Shown: one piece after another, positions 44,402 through 53,533 of the stretch
Position numbering within the stretch: position 1 is the first letter of the stretch
Layout of the letters: every line of letters starts with the position of its first letter
Origin: Tigheibacillus halophilus
GTDB taxonomy: Bacteria; Bacillota; Bacilli; Bacillales; Amphibacillaceae
Assembly: GCF_042683165.1 (NCBI RefSeq)
Contig: NZ_JBHUIZ010000006.1
Coordinates: 394,741-458,740, forward strand
Direction: 5' to 3'
Length of the DNA: 64,000 nucleotides
Position numbers and translations under genes: made by a program
Notes under the pieces: generated by a model
Told to the model about the DNA's origin: nothing
The model's database searches: none
What the model saw: the letters and a program-made list of their open reading frames with translations, nothing else

Positions 44402-45520
44402 TTACATATTCAGATCATGCATGTTTTGGATATGGTTGATGATTTGTTTGCCAATTTTTTTATTACCGATCAGGATATGTTTGCCTGCATGCTTTCTTGG
44501 TATCTCGTCACAATTATCATCACTGTCTGCTTCGTCCAGTCGATTCATGTCAATGACGCCAAGCCTGTCGAGCGGGTAGCTGCAGTCATGCACATATTGG
44601 TCTGCCGCCGATTCATAGAGAATATATAAGTCATTGTTTTTGAGAACGATAGATTCCGACATTGGCGGGGCAAGCAGCGTATCTTTCTGGATGGTATTAT
44701 CGAGAAACCAGACAGGCACTTGTCTGCCGCCGAGTGCCACATACTGATGGGGGGGCGCCCCCAATGGATTGTTGTAAATGAACAGATGGCTGTCGGCTGT
44801 TCTGCCGTAGGATTGGCTCAAAACAATGTCCTTTTGCGAAATGGACATTCCCTGGATACGATAAGGAATCGATAAAATATAATCCGGTACGTATTGTCCG
44901 TCATCGTCCAAAGGTGTATTTACCGGAATGAAGCCTGTTGCCGGATCCAGCTCGTATCCCATCATCCATCCTTGGTAAAGCACATTATTTCTATTATAAA
45001 GATGATGTTTTTCTCTTGTGAGGTATGAACCGCTGAAAGCAAATTCACCTACCCAAAGGACGCCATCTGCTACTTTGGTGAATGAGCCGCGTGTTTCCAT
45101 CGGCAAACTGCCCGTGAACTGGACAGATGTCTCATTTTCAGCATTTACCAGCGCATCCAGCGGTGCGTAGAACAATGTGTGATCTGAGGTCACGAATAAA
45201 AATTGGCTGCTGACAGCGACTCCGCCAGCGTGTCCATGATACGGCGTGTTATCTTCGTTTTGCAAATGCACGGCCTTTACATAATTTCCTGATGCCGCCT
45301 CTACAATCGCCAGGACACTTGCTTGGTTGCTTGTGCGATAAAAAGACATGATCAGCCAATCATTTTCCGCCATATAGGTAATACCCTGTGGTACAAGATC
45401 CTGATGCAGCCCGGGAATGACGGGCCCCATTTTTGCATATTGAAAATAACGTTCATACTGCAGCTGCCTCTCCCTTTTTACCGTAACTTGCTGTTGGGTG
45501 ATTTGTTCTGGATTTGCCAT
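44402..45520 (-). CDS. Unrecognised protein, probably a beta-propeller
   Basis: 372 aa from ATG 45520, with GAGGAAGGA upstream; the frame runs 58 codons further without a start signal. I do not recognise a family. There is no signal peptide. The sequence is rich in short strand-turn units typical of propellers (DWLIMSFYRTSNQASVLAIV; QFLFVTSDHTLFYAPLDAL; GVLWVGEFAFSGSYLT; GMSISQKDIVLSQSYG). The C-terminus is charged and lysine-rich. It is convergent with the glycerophosphodiester cluster. An inverted repeat, GTTGGCAG/CTGCCAAC (45545-45579), lies in its leader. Confidence 0.7.
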   Translation of the reverse strand: MANPEQITQQQVTVKRERQLQYERYFQYAKMGPVIPGLHQDLVPQGITYMAENDWLIMSFYRTSNQASVLAIVEAASGNYVKAVHLQNEDNTPYHGHAGGVAVSSQFLFVTSDHTLFYAPLDALVNAENETSVQFTGSLPMETRGSFTKVADGVLWVGEFAFSGSYLTREKHHLYNRNNVLYQGWMMGYELDPATGFIPVNTPLDDDGQYVPDYILSIPYRIQGMSISQKDIVLSQSYGRTADSHLFIYNNPLGAPPHQYVALGGRQVPVWFLDNTIQKDTLLAPPMSESIVLKNNDLYILYESAADQYVHDCSYPLDRLGVIDMNRLDEADSDDNCDEIPRKHAGKHILIGNKKIGKQIINHIQNMHDLNM

Positions 45521-45763
45521 GTAATCCTTCCTCTCTCGTTTTATGTTGGCAGCAGTGAATGTCAGTTTTCCCTGCCAACTATATAATCGATAAAAATGAT
45601 GATGAGGGGGCAACGAACGGCTTATTATTACCTGCAGATATGGGTGCAAGGCTGAAAATCTACTATGTTTGTACTTGGAGGTAAAGTTTTCCACCGCTCT
45701 TTTGATTGGATTTTACTAGTGTTTTTTTGTATAGTCTGTATAGAAGTTTTGTTGTGGTAAACA

Positions 45764-46405
45764 ATGGGGTATTCGTTTTTTACTTTGTTTTTAAAAGGAG
45801 TTAACTATAATTCTATGAAAAAATTCCAAACATTCACGTTCACGCTCAATCCGAAGTCGACGATCTGGTTGTTCGCTCTTGTCATTGACTTGTTAGGCTT
45901 TATACCGATGATGATAGATCCATTTATGAAACGAGCATTTTGGGTAATGCTGCCATTCATTGTGATCATCCATGTATGGGCAATTGTGCTGTCATGGCGT
46001 GACGCGGGTTCCACCCAAACAAACAAAAAATTGTTTAGCAGTTTTTGCGGGTTTGTCGGCATGCTGCTGTTTTTGGCCGCTGCCTGGAAGCAGGCCCGTT
46101 ATGGACTCCATATGAACGGAACCGTGCTGCTGGCAACAGCCGTCATTGGTTATATCGCATTTATCATTGCGATGATATCTTACCGGCCGAAACGGGCGGG
46201 AGATAAAGCGGGGAAAATAGATTTCTTCTGGCTGTTCATTTTTGTCACACCTGTGCTCGTTTACGACATATACCATCTATCATGGAAACATACCGCATAC
46301 TGGCAGCATCTGATCGTGTTCGGACTGTTTTTGCTCGGATTGCTTTCCATTTATATGATGTTTACTTTTTTCCGGCAGTATTTACAGTTGAGAAAAACAA
46401 CATAA
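45764..46405 (+). CDS. Integral membrane protein, unknown function
   Basis: Up to 213 aa. The start is unclear: ATG 45764 lacks a ribosome site, and ATG 45815 (MKKFQTFTFTLNPKS) has GGAG 15 bases upstream, further than usual. About six hydrophobic helices (TIWLFALVIDLLGFIPMMID; FFWLFIFVTPVLVYDIYHLS). No family recognised. It precedes the Tat/oxidoreductase block but is separated from it by a terminator. Confidence 0.65.
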   Translation: MGYSFFTLFLKGVNYNSMKKFQTFTFTLNPKSTIWLFALVIDLLGFIPMMIDPFMKRAFWVMLPFIVIIHVWAIVLSWRDAGSTQTNKKLFSSFCGFVGMLLFLAAAWKQARYGLHMNGTVLLATAVIGYIAFIIAMISYRPKRAGDKAGKIDFFWLFIFVTPVLVYDIYHLSWKHTAYWQHLIVFGLFLLGLLSIYMMFTFFRQYLQLRKTT

Positions 46406-46415
46406 TTTATATTTT

Positions 46416-46458
46416 GAAAAGAATTTCTTCGCGGGTGAAGAAGTTCTTTTTTTATTTT
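46416..46458 (+). terminator. Intrinsic terminator (copy 1 of a repeated stem)
   Basis: AAAAGAATTTCTTC pairs with GAAGAAGTTCTTTT across a short loop, followed by Ts. Nearly the same stem recurs at 49371-49411, so the oxidoreductase-tatA block is bracketed by matching terminators. Confidence 0.85.
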
Positions 46459-46590
46459 AATGAAATTCTGTGGAAAAATTTGGTATAACATGTTTACTAC
46501 GTTACTGGAAGGGAAAATATACCTTGTCACCATGAACACTACGACGTATATGTACAAACCTGTGGAATAAATGGAGGGAGGATACTTATC

Positions 46591-47340
46591 ATGGCAGAAA
46601 ACAAGAACCAGGATGTAGACATGTCTCGCCGTAAGTTTTTGAAAAATTCCGCTTATGTAGCAGGTGGAGTGGTTGGCGGAGGCCTTATCGGCTCGATATT
46701 TGGCGTTAACCTTGATGGCGGCTCTCAGCAGACATCCGCCCCAGTAACGAAAGCAGGCCCTAATTACAATCAGGCATTGATGTATTTCACAAAGCAGAAA
46801 GATTTTAAAGTACTTAGCAAAGCAACCGAACGCATTTATCCGAAAGATGAGAACGGACCTGGAGCGGAAGAACTTGGAGTTCCTTATTTTATCGACCACC
46901 AGCTTGCAGGTTCATATGGAAACAATACACAGGAATACATGCAGGCGCCCTTTCATCCAGGGACAAATTTTCAGGGTTACCAAACTTCTTTGAAACGGCA
47001 CGAAGTTTTCATGGAGGGGATAAAATCGCTGGAAAAGCAAAGCCAGAAGGACTATCAATCATCTTTTATCGATTTGGATACGGATCAACAAGATAAAATC
47101 CTCGAAGCCTTTGAGAAAGATAAAGTGAAAATGAAAGGTGTCCAATCGTCCTTTTTCTTCAATCTATTGTTGAGTGCGACACTTGCAGGCGTTTATTCTG
47201 ATCCTTTATATGGCGGAAATATCGACATGCAGGGATGGAAGATGAAGGAATTTCCTGGCAGCCAAATGAGTTATACCGATAAGATAGAAAGTAAAGATTT
47301 TATAAAGATGGAGCCGAAAGCATTGAACGAACATCAATAA
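46591..47340 (+). CDS. Gluconate 2-dehydrogenase subunit 3 family protein with Tat signal
   Basis: 249 aa. MSRRKFLKNSAYVAGGVVGG at residues 11-30 is a twin-arginine signal (SRRxFLK). The rest matches the small subunit of membrane gluconate/sorbitol dehydrogenases (ATERIYPKDENGPGAEELGVPYFIDHQLAG; QSSFFFNLLLSATLAGVYSDPLYGGN). It would be exported folded, carrying the FAD subunit encoded 21 bp downstream. No cytochrome c subunit gene is present. Confidence 0.9.
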   Translation: MAENKNQDVDMSRRKFLKNSAYVAGGVVGGGLIGSIFGVNLDGGSQQTSAPVTKAGPNYNQALMYFTKQKDFKVLSKATERIYPKDENGPGAEELGVPYFIDHQLAGSYGNNTQEYMQAPFHPGTNFQGYQTSLKRHEVFMEGIKSLEKQSQKDYQSSFIDLDTDQQDKILEAFEKDKVKMKGVQSSFFFNLLLSATLAGVYSDPLYGGNIDMQGWKMKEFPGSQMSYTDKIESKDFIKMEPKALNEHQ

Positions 47341-47361
47341 ACTGACAAGGAGGAAAGGCAA

Positions 47362-49101
47362 ATGGCTAAAAAAATGGACAAAGTGGATGTGGTCACGATA
47401 GGTGTCGGGTGGACAGCGGGCATTATTGCAGCTGAATTAACAAAAAAAGGCAAGAAGGTAGTCGGTTTGGAGCGCGGGGAAGATCGTTCAACGGAAGATT
47501 TCCAGATGATTCATGATGAATATCGATATGCCATGCGCTACGGCCTGATGCAGGACTTATCCAAAGAAACGGTCACTTTCCGCAACAGCCCTGATGAACG
47601 GGCGCTGCCAATGCGGCAACTCGGATCGTTTCTGCCTGGAACCGGTGTCGGCGGTGCTGGAATCCACTGGAATGGCCAGACGTGGCGTTTCCTCCCCTAT
47701 GATTTTCAAATAAAGACGGAAACAGAGAAGAAATACGGAAAAGATAAACTAGGCAAGGATTATATGCTGCAGGATTGGGGCATTACTTACGATGAGTTAG
47801 AACCCTATTTCTACAAATATGAATTGACATCGGGCATCAGTGGTGAAGATAATCCTTTGGGAGCACCGCGCAAACATAAGTATCCGACCCCGCCTATGAA
47901 AAGCACTCCCATTTTGGACCGCTTCAAAAAGGCAGCCAAAGACATGAAACTTCATCCTTTCCAAATGCCTTCAGCCAACTTGTCGGAATCCTACAAGAAC
48001 CCTGACGGCCAGCAAATCAATGCCTGTCAGTATTGTGGTTTCTGTGAACGATTCGGATGTGAATATGGCGCAAAAGTATCACCAAACATTACGGTGATTC
48101 CGACGGCACAAAAGACCGGAAAGTTCGAACTGAGAACGGATGCGAATGTCGTAGAAATCCTTCATGATGGCAAAAAGGCTACCGGCGTCAAATATATTGA
48201 TGTAAAAACCGGTGAGACGTACGAGCAGCCTGCAGATGTAGTCGTCTTGACGAGTTTTGTTCTGAATAATACACGCTTGCTTTTACATTCCAATATCGGA
48301 GAGCCCTATGATCCCAAGACTAAAAAAGGTGTTGTCGGAAAAAACTATTGCTATCAAATTACAGCAGGTGCAACAGGATTTTTTGATCATGAAAAATTCA
48401 ACACATTCATGGGTGCAGGTTCACTCGGAGCAACAGTAGATGATTTTAATGGCGATAATTTCGATCACAAGGATTTGAAATTCATTCATGGTGGCTCGCT
48501 GTCTATCACGCAGACTGGAAGAAGACCGATTGGCAATAATCCGGTTCCAAAAGGCACACCAAAATGGGGAAAAGAATTCAAAAAGCAATCTCTAAAATAT
48601 TTTAATCGTTCCCTGTCTGTCGGCGCACAAGGTGCTTCCATGCCGCATCGGTACAATTATCTGAGTCTGGACAAGACATACAAGGATGCGTACGGTGTTC
48701 CACTGCTGCAAATGACATATGACTTTACGGACCAGGATCGAGAGTTGCATAAATATATTTCTAAACAAGCTGGCAAAATTTTAAAGAAAATGGGAGCAGA
48801 TAAGGTCGAGGAAAAAACAATGAGTGATCACTATGATATCACGCCATACCAGTCAACTCATAATACTGGAGGTGTAATCATGGGTGATAATCCGGAGACC
48901 TCTGCAGTAAATAATTATCTGCAAATGTGGGATATGGACAATTTATTTGTCGTCGGAGCATCTGCATTCGCTCACAATGGCGGATATAATCCGACCGGTA
49001 CCGTTGGCGCATTGTCTTACCGCGCTGCAGAGGGCATCGAAAAATATTTGGATAAAGGTGGTCAGCTGACTGAGGCTAAACGTACGAAGCAATTGGTTTG
49101 A
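47362..49101 (+). CDS. GMC-family FAD oxidoreductase (gluconate 2-dehydrogenase-like large subunit)
   Basis: 579 aa, AAGGAGGAAAGG upstream. FAD-binding VVTIGVGWTAGIIAAELTKK at 9-28 with an E/R pair at VVGLERGE. GTGVGGAGIHWNGQTWRF is typical of this subfamily. CQYCGFCERFGCEYGAK is a four-cysteine cluster. The C-terminal active site is seen in AFAHNGGYNPTGTVGALSYR and HNTGGVIMGDN. It has no own signal peptide, so it probably rides with the Tat-tagged subunit. The substrate is a sugar or sugar acid, not determinable here. Confidence 0.92.
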   Translation: MAKKMDKVDVVTIGVGWTAGIIAAELTKKGKKVVGLERGEDRSTEDFQMIHDEYRYAMRYGLMQDLSKETVTFRNSPDERALPMRQLGSFLPGTGVGGAGIHWNGQTWRFLPYDFQIKTETEKKYGKDKLGKDYMLQDWGITYDELEPYFYKYELTSGISGEDNPLGAPRKHKYPTPPMKSTPILDRFKKAAKDMKLHPFQMPSANLSESYKNPDGQQINACQYCGFCERFGCEYGAKVSPNITVIPTAQKTGKFELRTDANVVEILHDGKKATGVKYIDVKTGETYEQPADVVVLTSFVLNNTRLLLHSNIGEPYDPKTKKGVVGKNYCYQITAGATGFFDHEKFNTFMGAGSLGATVDDFNGDNFDHKDLKFIHGGSLSITQTGRRPIGNNPVPKGTPKWGKEFKKQSLKYFNRSLSVGAQGASMPHRYNYLSLDKTYKDAYGVPLLQMTYDFTDQDRELHKYISKQAGKILKKMGADKVEEKTMSDHYDITPYQSTHNTGGVIMGDNPETSAVNNYLQMWDMDNLFVVGASAFAHNGGYNPTGTVGALSYRAAEGIEKYLDKGGQLTEAKRTKQLV

Positions 49102-49130
49102 TATCTGGCAGATGAAAAGGAGGTCATCAT

Positions 49131-49331
49131 ATGTTGTCTAATATAGGAATTCCCGGGTTGATTCTTATTTTGGCGTTAGCTTTGATTATCTTTGGCCCTA
49201 AAAAGCTCCCTGAAATAGGTAAAGCTTTCGGAGAGACGCTTGCATCATTTAAAAAATCAACGAATGATATGATGAATGACCATGAAACCGGAGAAAAGGC
49301 AAGTGAAACCAAGCATGACAATCAGTTATAG
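49131..49331 (+). CDS. tatA: Twin-arginine translocase subunit TatA
   Basis: 66 aa, AAGGAGG upstream. A single N-terminal helix (IPGLILILALALIIFG), the FGPKKLPEIGKAFGETL hinge and amphipathic helix, and a short acidic tail. TatA forms the Tat pore with TatC. It directly follows the Tat substrate operon, so it is likely dedicated to it; no tatC is in the window. Confidence 0.95.
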   Translation: MLSNIGIPGLILILALALIIFGPKKLPEIGKAFGETLASFKKSTNDMMNDHETGEKASETKHDNQL

Positions 49332-49370
49332 AAAAAAAGCTTTAGTATACATTTAGTATAAGACGACTTT

Positions 49371-49412
49371 GAAAAGAATTTCTTCAAAAAAGAAGAAGTT
49401 CTTTTTTTTAGA
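49371..49412 (+). terminator. Intrinsic terminator (copy 2 of a repeated stem)
   Basis: AAAAGAATTTCTTC and GAAGAAGTTCTTTT flank an A-rich loop and are followed by Ts. The arms are identical to the terminator at 46416-46458. Confidence 0.85.
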
Positions 49413-49499
49413 GAAATATGAGAAAAACTTCAAATTAAACAGAATATATGTATAATGTACAATAATCACTAAATTGGAAAATAATGAAGGGGGGATTTC

Positions 49500-50498
49500 A
49501 TGGCTACACCTTTGCTGGAGGTACGTAACCTTTGCACACATTTCTTTTCGAAAGCGGGTGTCGTGAAGGCTGTGGACGGAGTCAATTTCAAAATCGATGC
49601 CGGCCAAACGCTAGGTATCGTGGGCGAATCCGGATCGGGCAAAAGTATCACCGCGATGTCCATCATGGGGCTGATTCCTTCTCCGCCAGGGAAAATCGTC
49701 GATGGGGAGATTTTATTCAAGGGTGAAAACCTGTTACATAAAAAAGAAAAAGAAATGCGCAAAATACGTGGAAAAGAAATTTCCATGGTATTTCAGGATC
49801 CAATGACCTCTTTAAACCCCGTATTTACGGTGGAAAAACAGATGGTGGAAACGATCATGACCCATGAAACAATGACGAAAAAGCAGGCAAGAACACGGGC
49901 AATAGAGCTTCTGAATCTTGTCGGCATCCCGGACCCTGCTAAACGGCTGCGGACGTATCCACATGAATTCAGCGGGGGGATGCGGCAGCGCGTGATGATT
50001 GCTATGGCATTATCCTGCAGCCCATCTCTGCTGATCGCCGATGAACCAACAACCGCCCTGGATGTGACGATCCAGGCGCAAATCCTTGAATTGTTCAAGA
50101 ACATGCAAAGGGAATTGAATATGGCGACAATCATGATTACCCACGATCTGGGCGTTGTTGCTGAAGTGTGTGACGATGTGATGGTGATGTATGCCGGGAA
50201 GCCGGCTGAGTTCACCCATGCCAAAGAAATCTTTACAAATAGCAAGCATCCGTACACCGAAGGACTGCTTCATTCCATCCCGAAAATCACACCGGATAAG
50301 AAAAAGCTGCAAGCAATCGAAGGACAGCCGCCGGATTTGCGGCATTTGCCACAGGGATGCAGCTTCGCACCCCGGTGCAGCAAAGCGATGGAAAGCTGTT
50401 TGACCCAGGATCCCAAGATGCGGAAAGTGGGCGACAATCATCAGGTCCGTTGTCTTTTATATGAAGACATCGAATCTACGAAGGCGGTTACGACATGA
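49500..50498 (+). CDS. Oligopeptide/dipeptide ABC transporter ATP-binding protein (OppD/DppD type)
   Basis: 332 aa, AAGGGGGG upstream. Walker A GESGSGKS, signature FSGGMRQRVMIAMAL, Walker B LLIADEPTTALDV, and H-loop ITHDLG. The C-terminal oligo_HPY region GCSFAPRCSKAMESC with clustered cysteines is typical of peptide importers. Overlaps the next gene by 4 bp (ATGA). Confidence 0.95.
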   Translation: MATPLLEVRNLCTHFFSKAGVVKAVDGVNFKIDAGQTLGIVGESGSGKSITAMSIMGLIPSPPGKIVDGEILFKGENLLHKKEKEMRKIRGKEISMVFQDPMTSLNPVFTVEKQMVETIMTHETMTKKQARTRAIELLNLVGIPDPAKRLRTYPHEFSGGMRQRVMIAMALSCSPSLLIADEPTTALDVTIQAQILELFKNMQRELNMATIMITHDLGVVAEVCDDVMVMYAGKPAEFTHAKEIFTNSKHPYTEGLLHSIPKITPDKKKLQAIEGQPPDLRHLPQGCSFAPRCSKAMESCLTQDPKMRKVGDNHQVRCLLYEDIESTKAVTT

Positions 50499-51487
50499 AG
50501 CCATTATTAGAAGTAAAGGACTTGAAAATGCATTTTCCAGTGAAAAGCGATAAATTGTTCACCAAAGAAAAACCAGTGTTGAAAGCAGTGGATGGTGTAT
50601 CCTTCACTGTTCGAAAAGGAGAGACGCTAGGTCTTGTCGGAGAAAGCGGGTGTGGGAAATCGACAACAGGAAGGGCCATATTGAAGCTGCTGGAGCCGAC
50701 CGCTGGAAGCATCCTGTTCAATGGGGAAGACATCACGAATTTCAAGGGTGAAAAGCTAAGGAAGCTGCGCCGGCAGATGCAATTGATATTCCAGGATCCA
50801 TACGCATCACTCAATCCACGCAAAACGATTGCAAACATCATCACAGAACCGATGAAGATCTTCGGAATCCCAAAAGCGGAGCGGCGTAAAAAATTGCAGC
50901 AGCTGATGGATGTCGTCGGGTTGAATGCTTCTCATAAACAGCGATATCCGCATGAATTCAGCGGCGGGCAAAGACAGCGCATCGGCATAGCAAGGTCGTT
51001 GGCTCTGGAACCAGAGCTGGTCATCTGTGATGAACCGGTTTCTGCACTCGATGTATCCATCCAGGCACAGGTGATCAATCTGATGGAAGATCTGCAGAAG
51101 GAGTTCGATCTCACTTATGTTTTCATCGCCCATGATTTGAGCGTTGTCCACCATATCAGCGACCGGGTGGCGGTCATGTATTTGGGTGAACTGGTCGAAA
51201 TCGGTGAAGCCAACGAGCTGTATCAAAACCCGAAACACCCATACACACAGGCATTGCTTTCAGCCGTGCCGGAAGCCGGAGCGGAGCAAAAGAAGGAACG
51301 TATCATCCTGAAGGGCGATTTGCCATCGCCGCAAAACCCGCCGACAGGCTGTAAATTCCATACACGCTGCCCATTTGCAGCGGAAATTTGCCGAATGGAA
51401 AGACCAGTGCTGAAGCCAGTCAGTGAGGGCGGCCAAATGGCCGCATGTCACTTTGCAAAAGAAGTGGCTGTTGCAGAGATGGTCTGA
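50495..51487 (+). CDS. Oligopeptide/dipeptide ABC transporter ATP-binding protein (OppF/DppF type)
   Basis: 330 aa. Walker A GESGCGKST, signature FSGGQRQRIGIARSL, Walker B LVICDEPVSALDV, H-loop IAHDLS, and the C-terminal GCKFHTRCPFAAEIC. Second ATPase of the importer. The gap 51488-51731 to the binding-protein gene holds no credible gene. Confidence 0.95.
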   Translation: MKPLLEVKDLKMHFPVKSDKLFTKEKPVLKAVDGVSFTVRKGETLGLVGESGCGKSTTGRAILKLLEPTAGSILFNGEDITNFKGEKLRKLRRQMQLIFQDPYASLNPRKTIANIITEPMKIFGIPKAERRKKLQQLMDVVGLNASHKQRYPHEFSGGQRQRIGIARSLALEPELVICDEPVSALDVSIQAQVINLMEDLQKEFDLTYVFIAHDLSVVHHISDRVAVMYLGELVEIGEANELYQNPKHPYTQALLSAVPEAGAEQKKERIILKGDLPSPQNPPTGCKFHTRCPFAAEICRMERPVLKPVSEGGQMAACHFAKEVAVAEMV

Positions 51488-51731
51488 TATCAGGGAGCCC
51501 CGAAGAAACAAGATTGCAACTTCTGGAGAAGAAGCGCCTCACAATGGCCAAAAACAGCCACTTTGACAAAGAAACAGAGACCTTGGCGAGGAACATGCGA
51601 GTTTTACCTAAAGGAGGTGACGGGGGCAGGCTGGCGAAAGAATAACCATTTGCAGCCACATATATTTGAATATTCAATATTGGATATCTGCTTTTTTATC
51701 ATGCTTAAAACACGAACGAGGGGGAAACGAG

Positions 51732-53357
51732 TTGAAAAAGAAGACATGGCTAAGTTTATTAGCGATTTTCTGTTCTTTGCTTTTTGTTGTCGCAGCTTGC
51801 AGCAATGATACTGGCAGCAAAGGGGACAATAAGGACAAAGCGGAAGCCGAAGGAAGCGGGGCCTCCGGAGACAAGACATTGGTTTTCGGACGTGGCACGG
51901 ACTCCATTCAGCTGGATCCGTCCAAAGTTACAGACGGTGAGTCACTGAACGTGACCATCCAGATTTATGACACCCTTGTGAAATACAAGCAAGAGGACAC
52001 GGAGGTGCAGCCTTCATTGGCAACGGAGTGGAATGTCTCTGACGATGGCAAGAAGTGGACCTTCAAGCTGCGCGATGATGTGAAATTCCATGACGGCAAT
52101 GATTTCACTGCAGAAGATGTCGTATATAATTTCGAGCGCTGGGCTACTTCAGCGGACTTTATTTATTATGGATACATGTTCGGCGCTACAGAGGACAATC
52201 TCAAAGGGATCATCGACAAAGTAGAGGCAACAGATAAATATGAAGTGACATTCACTTTGTCCGAGCCAAATGCGCCATTCCTGTATACGCTGGCGATGTC
52301 GCCATTTGGAATCGCCAGTCCGAAAGCGATTGAAAAGTATGGGGATGATTATTTCAAAAATCCAGTCGGTACGGGACCTTTTGTGTTTGAAGAGTGGGTA
52401 CCGGACGACAAAATCACGTTGAAGAAAAATGGCGATTACTTTGGAGACGTTGCAAAGCTTGATCAGGTCGTTTTCAAAACGATTCCGGATAATGGTGCAC
52501 GTTTCATGGAATTGCAGGCTGGCACAATCGACTTGATGAACGGGTTGAACCCGCAGGATATTCAAACTGTTGAAGGCGATGATAATCTGCAAATTATTCG
52601 CAGACCATCGATGAACGTTGCTTACATGGCAATGAATACGGATAAAGACGGCCCGATGGCTGAGAAAAAAGTCCGCCAGGCGATCAATATGGCGGTGGAT
52701 AAGAAGCAGTTGATCACATTATTCGAAGGAGTTGGTAAAGCTGCAAAGAACCCGCTCCCGCCATCGCTCTGGGGTTACAATGACGATGTGAAAGATTATG
52801 ACTTTGACCCGGATAAGGCAAAAGCACTTCTAGCGGAGGCAGGATATCCTGATGGATTCGATGTGAAATTAAATATTTTCTCCAACCCGCGGGATTATAT
52901 GCCCCAGCCGAAAGTGACGGCGCAGGCAATTCAGGAAATGCTGAAAAAGGTCAATATCAACGTCAAAATTGTGGAGAGTGATTGGGACACGCATCTGGAA
53001 TTAACCGAACATGGCAAGCATGATATGGCTTTCCTTGGCTGGACAGGTGACAATGGCGACCCGGATAACTTTATGTATGTGCTGCTTGATAAAGATAATG
53101 CCAAAATGGGTTCAGCTGGAAATATCGCTTTCTATAAAAACGATGAAGTCCATGATCTTTTCAAAAAGGCACAAGTGGAAATGGATCAGGACAAACGGAC
53201 AGATTATTACATGAAAGCTCAGGAAATCATTCATGATGATGCACCTTGGCTGCCGATTGCCCATACGACACCACCGCTTGCAGCGAATAAAAATGTAAGC
53301 AACTACCAGCCGCACCCGACTGGAAGTGAAGCATTGAATCTGGTCGATGTGGAATAG
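51732..53357 (+). CDS. Peptide ABC transporter substrate-binding lipoprotein (SBP_bac_5)
   Basis: 541 aa from a TTG at 51732 behind GAGGGGGAAA; starts further upstream would spoil the signal peptide. Lipobox VAAC (C23). SBP_bac_5 features: DTLVKYKQEDTEVQPSLATEW, DGKKWTFKLRDDVKFHDG, NPVGTGPFVFEEW, VRQAINMAVDK. An extracellular peptide-binding receptor for the transporter. The fold also covers nickel- and glutathione-binding relatives, so dipeptide specificity is assumed. Confidence 0.93.
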   Translation: MKKKTWLSLLAIFCSLLFVVAACSNDTGSKGDNKDKAEAEGSGASGDKTLVFGRGTDSIQLDPSKVTDGESLNVTIQIYDTLVKYKQEDTEVQPSLATEWNVSDDGKKWTFKLRDDVKFHDGNDFTAEDVVYNFERWATSADFIYYGYMFGATEDNLKGIIDKVEATDKYEVTFTLSEPNAPFLYTLAMSPFGIASPKAIEKYGDDYFKNPVGTGPFVFEEWVPDDKITLKKNGDYFGDVAKLDQVVFKTIPDNGARFMELQAGTIDLMNGLNPQDIQTVEGDDNLQIIRRPSMNVAYMAMNTDKDGPMAEKKVRQAINMAVDKKQLITLFEGVGKAAKNPLPPSLWGYNDDVKDYDFDPDKAKALLAEAGYPDGFDVKLNIFSNPRDYMPQPKVTAQAIQEMLKKVNINVKIVESDWDTHLELTEHGKHDMAFLGWTGDNGDPDNFMYVLLDKDNAKMGSAGNIAFYKNDEVHDLFKKAQVEMDQDKRTDYYMKAQEIIHDDAPWLPIAHTTPPLAANKNVSNYQPHPTGSEALNLVDVE

Positions 53358-53533
53358 ACGGATCAACGACCAGGTGAAAGTGCCGTTACCCGCATAGCGG
53401 ATAGTGTACTTGATGTGAGTGCAGCTTAGTCAAAGGCAAGTTCTTTTATCTGATATTTTGTGGCGGGGGCGGACAATTTCGTCCCTGCCGTTACATACCG
53501 TTTTTATAAATTCATTCAAGAGGACTGATACCC

